From CAWKEY01 sp963696315 (lineage in GTDB: Bacteria > Pseudomonadota > Gammaproteobacteria > Methylococcales > Methylomonadaceae): a stretch of DNA of 64,000 nucleotides. The notes under the pieces are model-generated. The model was not told the DNA's origin. It worked only from the letters and a program-made list of their open reading frames with translations, and did no database searches. The stretch lies in the NCBI GenBank assembly GCA_963696315.1, contig CAVOJU010000020.1, forward strand, positions 1-64,000. The letters run 5' to 3'. Below are positions 57,813 through 64,000 of the stretch, piece by piece. Each line of letters begins with the position of its first letter. The stretch's first letter is position 1. A program made the position numbers and the translations under genes.

Positions 57813-58127
57813 ATGTCAGAATTCAATAACGTAACCGTGGTAAAGAAAGCCAATGTCTACTTCGATGGCAATGTCAGCAGCCGCACCCTTCGTTTTGCAG
57901 ACGGCAGCCTTAAAACGCTGGGCTTCATGCTGCCCGGTGAATACACGTTTAACACCGCCGACAAGGAATTGATGGAAATTCTCGACGGCGATCTGGAGGT
58001 GTTATTGCCTGGCAGCGAAGCATGGCAGAGCGTGAAAGGCGGAGAGTCTTTTGATGTGCCTGCCAATGCTAAATTCACGGTGCGCATCAAGACGCCTACG
58101 GACTACTGCTGCTCATTCCTTAAATGA
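57813..58127 (+). CDS. ppnP: Pyrimidine/purine nucleoside phosphorylase PpnP
   Basis: 104 residues from ATG 57813; the frame is open to 57771. Cupin fold of the DUF1255 family: NVYFDGNVSSRTL, LPGEYTFNTADKELMEILDGD, LLPGSEAW and FDVPANAKF match PpnP. It splits nucleosides with phosphate. The stop overlaps the next gene (ATGA). Confidence 0.92.
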   Translation: MSEFNNVTVVKKANVYFDGNVSSRTLRFADGSLKTLGFMLPGEYTFNTADKELMEILDGDLEVLLPGSEAWQSVKGGESFDVPANAKFTVRIKTPTDYCCSFLK

Positions 58128-58601
58128 TGCAAAAAGTCGCCATCTTTGCCGATGTGCAGAATATCTACTACACCGTTAAGCAAAGCTATCAGCGCCATTT
58201 CAATTACAATGTTTTCTGGCAACAGGCAACGGCCAACCGGGACGTGGTTGCGGCTTTTGCTTATGCCATCGACAAAGGCGACAGCAAACAGCTGGGGTTT
58301 CAGCAAATACTTCAGAAATATCGGCTTTGATGTAAAACTGAAACCCTACATTCAACGCAGCGACGGTTCCGCAAAAGGCGACTGGGATGTCGGCATAACC
58401 CTGGATGTCATTGAATATGCGCCTAAAGTCGATGTTATTATACTGCTGTCGGGCGATGGCGACTTTGCCCTGCTGCTGAATAAAGTTGATAGTGTTTACC
58501 ATGTTCAAACGGAAGTCTATGGCGTACCGGCACTGACTGCCCCGGCGTTGATGCAGGCCGCCAGCCATTTTGTTGCCATTGGCAACGACTTACTGATGTA
58601 A
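58124..58601 (+). CDS. NYN-domain (LabA/DUF88) putative RNase, frameshifted
   Basis: About 158 residues when corrected. PIN-like NYN fold with acidic residues in IFADVQNIYY, GDWDVGITLDV and ILLSGDGDFALLL, so the active site is complete. The break is near 58316-58318, where AAA should probably be AA, giving QQILQNIGFDVKLKPY. It overlaps ppnP by four bases, so the two are coupled: a nucleoside phosphorylase and a likely RNA nuclease. Confidence 0.82.
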
Positions 58602-58705
58602 AACAACCAATATATATCTTCATCAGCAATACAAGCGCCTGACGGCCGACAAAACTCATTACCGCACCCCGGGTCGGCAGACCCACAACCTTCGGATACC
58701 ACACC

Positions 58706-60298
58706 TTGATTTCTACCGCTAACATCACCATGCAGTTTGGGGCCAAGCCCCTGTTTGAAAACGTTTCAGTCAAATTTGGCGACGGCAACCGTTACGGCCT
58801 GATCGGCGCGAATGGCTGCGGCAAATCCACCTTTATGAAAATATTGAGCGGCGATTTGGAGCCTTCCGCGGGCAATGTCAGCATCAGCCCCCACGAACGC
58901 CTGGGCAATCTGCGCCAGGATCAATTCGCCTATGAAGACCAGCGGGTGCTGGACGTGGTCATGATGGGACACGCCGAGATGTGGGCGGCCATGTCCGAGC
59001 GCGATGCCATCTACGCCAACCTGGAAGCAACTGAAGACGACTACATGCACGCCGCCGAACTTGAATCGGTGTTCGCCGAATACAATGGCTACACCGCCGA
59101 AGCCAGGGCTGGCGAACTCTTGCTGGGACTGGACATTCCTCTGGAACAGCATAACGGCCCGATGAGCGCAGTGGCGCCAGGCTGGAAACTGCGGGTATTG
59201 CTGGCACAGGCCTTGTTCGCCAATCCCGACATCATGCTGCTGGACGAGCCGACCAACAACCTGGACATCAACACCATACGCTGGCTGGAAGGCGTGCTGA
59301 ACGAACGCAATTGCACCATGATCATCATCTCGCATGATCGCCACTTTTTAAACAGCGTATGCACGCACATGGCGGACATGGATTACGGCGAGCTGCGCAT
59401 TTACCCAGGCAATTATGACGACTACATGATTGCAGTCACCGAAGTACGAAACCGCCTGCTGGCCGGGAACGCCAAGAAAAAAGCCCAGATTGCCGAGCTG
59501 CAAACCTTCGTCAGCCGCTTCTCGGCGAATGCTTCCAAAGCCAAGCAGGCCACCTCGCGCGCCAAACAACTGGATAAAATCAAACTCGACGAAGTCAAGC
59601 CCTCAAGCCGGGTTAACCCGTTTATCCGTTTTGACCAGTCCAAAAAACTGCACCGCCTGGCGCTTGAAGTCGATGGCTTGAGCAAAGGTTACGGCGGGCA
59701 ACCCTTGTTCAAAGATTTGAACCTCGTGGTAGCCGTGGCCGAACGCGTTGCCGTTATCGGCCCCAACGGCATCGGCAAATCTACCCTGCTGAAAACGCTG
59801 GTCGGCGACTTAACGCCCGATACCGGCACCATTAAATGGTCGGAGAATGCCGAAGTGGGCTATTTTGCCCAGGATCATGCCGAAGACTTTGCCGAAAACC
59901 TGCCGCTGATCGAATGGATGGGGCAATGGCGCAAAGAAACCGATGATGATCAAACCATACGCGGCACCCTGGGGCGGTTATTATTCAGCGCCGACGACAT
60001 CAACAAATCCGTCAAAGTCATCTCCGGGGGCGAACAGGGCCGCATGTTGTTCGGCAAATTGATTCTGCAAAAAAACAACATCATGGTCATGGACGAACCC
60101 ACCAACCATTTGGATATGGAATCGATTGAATCACTCAATACCGCACTGGAAAACTACCCCGGCACGCTGATTTTTGTCAGTCACGACCGTGAGTTCGTCT
60201 CCTCGCTGGCGACACGGATTATCGAATTGACGCCGCATGGCATTGTTGATTTCAACGGCAACTATGAAGACTACCTAAACAGCCAGGATATTCGTTAG
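58706..60298 (+). CDS. ybiT: ABC-F family ATPase YbiT
   Basis: 530 residues with a TTG start at 58706, matching the E. coli YbiT opening (ISTANITMQFGAKPLFENVS). Two ABC domains: Walker A GANGCGKST (~34) and GPNGIGKST (~351); Walker B LLDEPTNNLD and MDEPTNHLD. The ABC-F linker carries KKKAQIAELQTFVSRFSANASK. ABC-F proteins bind ribosomes at the E site and ease stalled translation. No transmembrane part. Confidence 0.93.
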   Translation: MISTANITMQFGAKPLFENVSVKFGDGNRYGLIGANGCGKSTFMKILSGDLEPSAGNVSISPHERLGNLRQDQFAYEDQRVLDVVMMGHAEMWAAMSERDAIYANLEATEDDYMHAAELESVFAEYNGYTAEARAGELLLGLDIPLEQHNGPMSAVAPGWKLRVLLAQALFANPDIMLLDEPTNNLDINTIRWLEGVLNERNCTMIIISHDRHFLNSVCTHMADMDYGELRIYPGNYDDYMIAVTEVRNRLLAGNAKKKAQIAELQTFVSRFSANASKAKQATSRAKQLDKIKLDEVKPSSRVNPFIRFDQSKKLHRLALEVDGLSKGYGGQPLFKDLNLVVAVAERVAVIGPNGIGKSTLLKTLVGDLTPDTGTIKWSENAEVGYFAQDHAEDFAENLPLIEWMGQWRKETDDDQTIRGTLGRLLFSADDINKSVKVISGGEQGRMLFGKLILQKNNIMVMDEPTNHLDMESIESLNTALENYPGTLIFVSHDREFVSSLATRIIELTPHGIVDFNGNYEDYLNSQDIR

Positions 60299-60318
60299 GC
60301 AACTTGCTCGCGGGAGTG

Positions 60319-60352
60319 GCGACTCTAGTCGCGGTCGCGACGAAGGCGTCGC
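60319..60352. repeat. Double REP-like hairpin
   Basis: Two adjacent perfect stems: GCGACT-CT-AGTCGC (60319-60332) and GCGACG-AAGG-CGTCGC (60337-60352). They begin 20 bases after the ybiT stop. Likely mRNA-stabilising or terminating; no T-run follows. Confidence 0.7.
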
Positions 60353-60362
60353 CCCACCCTCG

Positions 60363-60379
60363 AGCACTTTGTTGGTGCA
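60363..60379 (+). promoter_or_regulatory. Putative NtrC-binding site upstream of nasS
   Basis: AGCACTTTGTTGGTGCA, a dyad GCAC-N7-GTGC that fits the NtrC consensus (TGCAC...GGTGCA). It lies about 90 bases upstream of the sigma-54 element at 60466, a usual enhancer distance. The same dyad with the same spacing occurs at 62835. Confidence 0.75.
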
Positions 60380-60465
60380 TTAACGCTTCTGTCTTGCGCC
60401 ATTCTTGCGCATAGACAGCCCGGCGTCTTCGCCAAACCATCGTAAGCGCAAGCCGAAGTCAGAGT

Positions 60466-60481
60466 TGGCACAGCTTCTGCA
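60466..60481 (+). promoter_or_regulatory. Putative sigma-54 promoter of nasS-nasT
   Basis: TGGCACAGCTTCTGCA: a full TGGCAC -24 element and a TGC(A) -12 element, with GG at 60467-60468 and GC at 60479-60480 separated by exactly 10 bases. The predicted start site near 60491 leaves a leader of about 78 bases before the nasS ATG. Confidence 0.75.
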
Positions 60482-60568
60482 ATAATTTAAGCTTCAAAGT
60501 CCCTCGTAGATCATGAAACGCCAAGCCCATGCTCCTCTGCGGCTTGTTAACCCCTGGAATCTTTTCTT

Positions 60569-61801
60569 ATGACCGCCACGCTCGACAATTTGCCGGAAAA
60601 AGCCTCGCTCAGCCTGGGATTTATCCCGCTGACCGATTGCGCACCATTGGTGATTGCCAAAGAAAAAGGCTTTTTCAGTGCCGAAGGCTTGGCTGTATCC
60701 TTAAGCCGCGAGTCATCGTGGGCGACTATTCGCGACAAAGTCGCAGCGGGGGTCTTGGATGCAGGCCACATGCTGGCCCCGATGCCGATTGCCGCCAGCT
60801 TAAATCTGGATGGCTTGAATACCCCCATGCTAACTGCCTTATCGCTAGGCTTGGGCGGCAATGCGATTACTGTGTCGCATGCGTTGTATCAAAAACTGCT
60901 TGCACTGGATGCGCACAACATGACCGATCCCTATCATTCGGTGCAGGCGCTGAAAACACTGATTTCACAAAATCAACGCGCGGGTTTTCCACCGCTGACT
61001 TTCGCGCACGTATTCCCGTTTTCCTGCCACAACTATTTACTGCGTTACTGGCTGGCCAGTGCAGGGATTGATCCTGATAAAGATGTGCGCCTGGTAGTTA
61101 TTCCGCCTCCTTTGATGGCGCCCGCTTTAGCTTCAGGACAAATTGACGGTTTTTGCGCCGGTGAACCCTGGAACAGTCAGGCTATTTTAGAAGACACAGG
61201 CGCAGCAATCACCAGCACTGTCGACATCTGGCACAACAGTCCGGAAAAAGTGCTCGGCGTCACATGTGCCTGGGCACAGCAGTATCCCAATAGCCACCAG
61301 GCGCTGCTCCGGGCGCTGCTCAAAAGCGCCTTGTGGCTGGAACAAACCGAGCACCGCGCCGAGGCTTGCGCACTGCTTACCAGAAAGGCTTATGTGCCGG
61401 TCAATCCGGCAGTTTTACGCGTTTTTGAACGCGGCGAATTTCAATACTGTGCCGGCAAACCCCCTGTGCAAGTGCCTGACTTCAATGTGTTTTATCGTTA
61501 CGCCGCGACGTTTCCCTGGGTATCCCATGCCGAATGGCTGATAGGCCAGATGCAGCGCTGGGGACACATCCAGGCACCGGTTGACGCACAAGAAATAGCG
61601 GCCAAAGTCTATCGCCCCGACTTGTACCGGCAAGCTGCCCAAGCACTGAATCTGCCGTATCCGTTAAACGACCGTAAAAGTGAAGGCACCCACTCGCATT
61701 CATGGCACACCGCAAGCGCCTCGGGATCGATTCCTATGGGCTGCGATTATTTTTTTGACCAACCTGGCGTTACCGCTACGTTCAGCCCATGTCCAGATTA
61801 A
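60569..61801 (+). CDS. nasS: Nitrate/nitrite sensor protein NasS
   Basis: 410 residues, an NrtA/CmpA-type binding fold (LSLGFIPLTDCAPLVIAKEKGFFSAEGL; quoted part LSLGFIPLTDCAPL) but with no signal peptide, so cytoplasmic. This distinguishes NasS from the exported NrtA encoded at 63133, to which it is clearly related (FCAGEPWNSQ versus YCVGEPWNQQ). In Azotobacter and others NasS holds NasT inactive until nitrate or nitrite binds. It overlaps nasT by 13 bases. Confidence 0.9.
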   Translation: MTATLDNLPEKASLSLGFIPLTDCAPLVIAKEKGFFSAEGLAVSLSRESSWATIRDKVAAGVLDAGHMLAPMPIAASLNLDGLNTPMLTALSLGLGGNAITVSHALYQKLLALDAHNMTDPYHSVQALKTLISQNQRAGFPPLTFAHVFPFSCHNYLLRYWLASAGIDPDKDVRLVVIPPPLMAPALASGQIDGFCAGEPWNSQAILEDTGAAITSTVDIWHNSPEKVLGVTCAWAQQYPNSHQALLRALLKSALWLEQTEHRAEACALLTRKAYVPVNPAVLRVFERGEFQYCAGKPPVQVPDFNVFYRYAATFPWVSHAEWLIGQMQRWGHIQAPVDAQEIAAKVYRPDLYRQAAQALNLPYPLNDRKSEGTHSHSWHTASASGSIPMGCDYFFDQPGVTATFSPCPD

Positions 61802-62370
61802 ACATACTATTGATCGATAACGACACAGGGCGCAGCGCCATCGTCAAGCAAGCCCTACAAGATGCCGGTCACCATGTGATTGCAAAATTAAACGACGACG
61901 CCGATCTGAGTAAAAATGTGTTGGCGCTGCAACCCGACATCATCATCATCGATATGGACGCCCCAGGCCGCGATACCCTGGAACAAATGCGCGAAATACA
62001 CCGCGACCAACCCAAACCGATTATCTTGTTTTCCGCACCGAATGATCAGCGGTTTATGCAGGAAGCCATACGCGCAGGCGTCAGCGCCTACATGCTGGAG
62101 GGTCTTAACCAGAGTCAAATCATGCCGATCGTAGAGGTGGCCATCGCCCGTTTCCGGGAGTTTCAAGCCCTGCGCAAAGAATTGGACGACGCCAAATCCA
62201 AACTGGCTGACCGCAAAATCATCGAGAAAGCCAAAGGCCTGATTATGGCGCGCAAAGGTCTTGACGAAGAGGGCGCCTATCAATTGCTGCGCAAAAATGC
62301 CATGAGCCAGAATAAACGCCTGATTGATGTGGCGCGGGTCATAGTATCGGTCGAGGATTTGTTGGGGTAA
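61789..62370 (+). CDS. nasT: ANTAR-domain transcription antiterminator NasT
   Basis: 193 residues. Receiver-like N-terminus with Asp55 (IIIIDMDAPG), but the usual conserved Lys is replaced in SAYMLEG, so control is probably by NasS rather than phosphorylation. The ANTAR RNA-binding domain follows a helix: LADRKIIEKAKGLIMARKGLDEEGAYQLL (quoted part KIIEKAKGLIMARKGLDEEG) and the closing LIDVARVIV. It would bind the paired hairpins before nrtA at 62997-63040. Confidence 0.93.
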   Translation: MSRLNILLIDNDTGRSAIVKQALQDAGHHVIAKLNDDADLSKNVLALQPDIIIIDMDAPGRDTLEQMREIHRDQPKPIILFSAPNDQRFMQEAIRAGVSAYMLEGLNQSQIMPIVEVAIARFREFQALRKELDDAKSKLADRKIIEKAKGLIMARKGLDEEGAYQLLRKNAMSQNKRLIDVARVIVSVEDLLG

Positions 62371-62450
62371 GTTTGCTGCCTATCTTCACAAGCAAGCGGA
62401 TTGCCGGGCGCGAGCGGCGCCTTCGTTGCGGCTAAAACTTCAACACTGGT

Positions 62451-62711
62451 TTATTTTGTAGGCGCCGTCAAAATTTCCCACTCCGACAACAGTGCCAAGG
62501 CTTCTTCCCTGGAACTGCCGCAGGCATCCGGAGTGGCCTGAAAGCCATGGCACACCTGCGGCCGTTCAGGTTGCAGAAAAATTGCGCATGTATTTTCATC
62601 ATCCAAATGCAGACAACGCAGCGCTGCCGGTTTTCCGAACGGATGTAACGGTATAGCTGAAGACATGGATGGCGCTATACAACAAGCGCCACAGCCGATT
62701 CGACACTGCAT
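62451..62711 (-). CDS. YkgJ family cysteine-cluster protein
   Basis: 86 residues from ATG 62711 (TTG 62714 also possible). Family cysteines are CRIGCGACCIAP at the N-terminus and CLHLDDENTCAIF and PQVCHGF after it, likely holding a metal or Fe-S cluster. It converges with nasT. Function unknown. Confidence 0.85.
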   Translation of the reverse strand: MQCRIGCGACCIAPSMSSAIPLHPFGKPAALRCLHLDDENTCAIFLQPERPQVCHGFQATPDACGSSREEALALLSEWEILTAPTK

Positions 62712-62834
62712 CAAAGCCTCGTGTGTTTTTCAGGGATGAAAGTAACGGCAGCTGGTGTGCGTCATTTAAGGAATCATTTGAGTAGCATAACGTATCGGCT
62801 CCGATTCACATAAGACTCAAACTTAATCATGGCA
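62712..62834. other. Spacer upstream of the nrtA regulatory region
   Basis: I see nothing distinctive in these ~120 bases. Together with the sites at 62835-63103 they make up the 421-base stretch between the YkgJ-family gene and nrtA. Confidence 0.5.
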
Positions 62835-62851
62835 AGCACTGTTTTGGTGCA
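62835..62851 (+). promoter_or_regulatory. Putative NtrC-binding site upstream of nrtA
   Basis: AGCACTGTTTTGGTGCA, GCAC-N7-GTGC, differing by only a few bases from the site at 60363. It lies about 117 bases upstream of the sigma-54 element at 62967. A weaker half-match (TGCACAG near 62867) may be a second site. Confidence 0.75.
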
Positions 62852-62966
62852 CCAAGCCAATAACTGCACAGTTGTGATTCACCCATTTAGTGAACGCAAG
62901 TAGCGCTGAAAGCCAAACGGAATCTTATCCTGTTGTTTTTATTAATGAATAATTAATAACAAGATA

Positions 62967-62982
62967 TGGCATAACGCTTGCT
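62967..62982 (+). promoter_or_regulatory. Putative sigma-54 promoter of nitrate assimilation operon
   Basis: TGGCATAACGCTTGCT: -24 GG at 62968-62969 and -12 GC at 62980-62981, exactly 10 bases apart, with TTGCT matching the -12 consensus. Transcription would begin near 62993, just before the first antiterminator hairpin. Confidence 0.8.
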
Positions 62983-62996
62983 TGTTACAAATCAAG

Positions 62997-63040
62997 TACT
63001 CCAACGGCGGAGTAACCATTACAGGTTCATTTGAGAACCT
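62997..63040 (+). promoter_or_regulatory. ANTAR-type antiterminator RNA (two hexaloop hairpins)
   Basis: Hairpin 1: TACTCC-AACGGC-GGAGTA (62997-63014), whose loop has A at position 1 and G at position 4, the consensus for ANTAR targets. Hairpin 2: AGGTTC-ATTTGA-GAACCT (63023-63040), a hexaloop with A at position 1 but G at position 5. A terminator follows 7 bases later. Binding of NasT to such pairs is known to prevent terminator formation in Azotobacter and Klebsiella-type systems. Confidence 0.85.
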
Positions 63041-63047
63041 TATGACA

Positions 63048-63103
63048 AAGGCGTCTACCAAACTCAATGCACTGCGCATTTTGCTTGGAGACGCCTTTTT
63101 TTT
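63048..63103 (+). terminator. Regulated intrinsic terminator in nrtA leader
   Basis: Stem AAGGCGTCT (63048-63056) / AGACGCCTT (63089-63097), extended inward by CCAA/TTGG and AATGC/GCATT, followed by six more T. It lies 30 bases before the nrtA ATG and would stop transcription unless NasT acts. Confidence 0.92.
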
Positions 63104-63132
63104 GATCTTTTTTTTATCTCGATGGGGTACCC

Positions 63133-64000
63133 ATGAAACTAATTAGCCTCAAGCCTATTAGACTACTGATGACAGCGCTCTCCACTGTGGCGGCTGTATC
63201 CACATTAACCTTTGCGGCTAATGTCTCTGCTGCAGAAAAACTTGAGAAAGACAGTTTAAAACTGGGATTTATCAAATTGACAGACATGGCGCCGCTGGCG
63301 GTGGCCGTGGAAAAAGGCTATTTCGAAGATGAAGGCCTGAATGTTCAAGTCGAGGCGCAGGCCAACTGGAAGGTATTGCTAGACCGCGTTATTAGCGGCG
63401 AGCTGGACGGCGCGCACATGCTGGCCACCCTGCCCTTTGGCACAGCCATCGGCTACGGCACCAAAGCCGATATTGTCAGCGCCTTCACCATGACCTTAAA
63501 CGGCGATGCGATCACGGTATCCAACGATGTCTGGAAGCAAATGAAGCCGCAGATTCCCATGCAAGACGGCAAGCCGGTGCATCCGATCAAAGCCGACAGC
63601 TTAAAACCGGTTTTGGAAAAATATAAAGCAGCGGGCAAACCCTTCAACATGGCGATGACCTTTCCGGTCGGCACGCACAATATGAAATTGCGTTACTGGC
63701 TGGCGGCTGGCGGTATTAAGCCCGGATTTTACGCGCCGCCTGAAGATACCTCCGGTCAGATTGACGCCGAAGCCATGCTCTCGGTCACCCCGCCGCCGCA
63801 AATGCCCGCCACTATGGATTCGGGCACGATTGCCGGTTACTGCGTCGGTGAGCCGTGGAATCAGCAAGCGGTGTTCAAAGGCATCGGTGTGCCGGTCATT
63901 AGCGACTATGAGCTGATGAAAAACAGCGCGGAAAAAATCTTCGGGGTGAACAAAGCATGGGCCGACAAAAATCCCAACACCCATAAAGCCGTCATCAAAG
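63133..64000 (+). CDS. nrtA: Nitrate ABC transporter substrate-binding protein NrtA (3' end outside window)
   Basis: The first 289 codons are visible. A Sec signal peptide (cleavage near NVSA before AEKLEKD) is followed by the NrtA/CmpA binding fold: LKLGFIKLTDMAPLAVAVEK (20 residues), GAHMLATLPFGTAIG and YCVGEPWNQQAVF. It delivers nitrate (or nitrite) to the inner-membrane NrtBCD pump, probably encoded just beyond the window. It is the first gene behind the sigma-54 promoter and antitermination leader. It is a paralogue of nasS, which has no signal peptide. Confidence 0.92.
   Translation, partial: MKLISLKPIRLLMTALSTVAAVSTLTFAANVSAAEKLEKDSLKLGFIKLTDMAPLAVAVEKGYFEDEGLNVQVEAQANWKVLLDRVISGELDGAHMLATLPFGTAIGYGTKADIVSAFTMTLNGDAITVSNDVWKQMKPQIPMQDGKPVHPIKADSLKPVLEKYKAAGKPFNMAMTFPVGTHNMKLRYWLAAGGIKPGFYAPPEDTSGQIDAEAMLSVTPPPQMPATMDSGTIAGYCVGEPWNQQAVFKGIGVPVISDYELMKNSAEKIFGVNKAWADKNPNTHKAVIK

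Overview
The window reads as the chromosome of a gammaproteobacterium, most likely a type I methanotroph (Methylococcales). This is inferred, not proven. The gene order is gammaproteobacterial: the ndk-rlmN-pilF-hisS-yfgM-bamB-der cluster, tgt-yajC-secD-secF, trmJ-cysE and nadK-recN. A PPi-type phosphofructokinase (GGDD and PKTVDND signatures), a RegB/RegA redox pair and a NasS/NasT nitrate control module also fit that group. No rRNA, tRNA, CRISPR array, intact insertion sequence or prophage was seen.

Layout. 1-5.9 kb: a partial unknown gene, then a TRAP-type uptake locus present as a tandem duplication, with a decayed left copy and an intact right copy. 6-11.2 kb: a LonB-like protease, the RegBA two-component system and a Uma2-type nuclease. 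11.2-15.5 kb: mazG, a PfkB-family kinase, dgkA, gcvH, an orphan periplasmic adaptor and a cupin. 15.7-29.9 kb: an acyl-CoA synthetase/acetyltransferase fusion, PPi-PFK, pssA, leuA, udg-rimI, suhB, trmJ-cysE, a GH17 membrane protein and cobO. 30.5-33.6 kb: a secreted FN3/PKD/LamG protein, an 0.85 kb gene-poor stretch and tpx. 33.7-45.7 kb: two long housekeeping runs on the minus strand (der to ndk, secF to tgt) and creA. 45.8-54 kb: a CigR/RcnB-like protein, a small exported protein, a multi-PAS SpoIIE phosphatase, nadK-recN and an agmatine-deiminase-family gene. 54-58.6 kb: an AT-rich DUF262/HNH gene that looks acquired, a membrane protein, moaA, and ppnP with a NYN-domain gene. 58.7-64 kb: ybiT, then the nitrate assimilation region: nasS-nasT, a YkgJ-family gene and the start of nrtA, cut by the window edge.

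The most informative regulatory region is 60.3-63.1 kb. Upstream of both nasS and nrtA I can read an NtrC-like dyad (GCAC-N7-GTGC) followed by a sigma-54 -24/-12 element with exact GG-N10-GC spacing. The nrtA leader then folds into two hexaloop hairpins followed by a strong intrinsic terminator, the layout expected for antitermination by the ANTAR protein NasT, whose gene is 0.6 kb upstream.

A caution for anyone using the coordinates: seven otherwise well-conserved genes (lonB-like, the acyl-CoA synthetase, pssA, the GH17 gene, recN, moaA and the NYN gene) are broken or end in the wrong frame through single-base indels, nearly all insertions and mostly in short base runs. That pattern suggests sequencing error more than gene loss. 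The left TRAP copy, with many lesions and stops, is a genuine pseudogene region.
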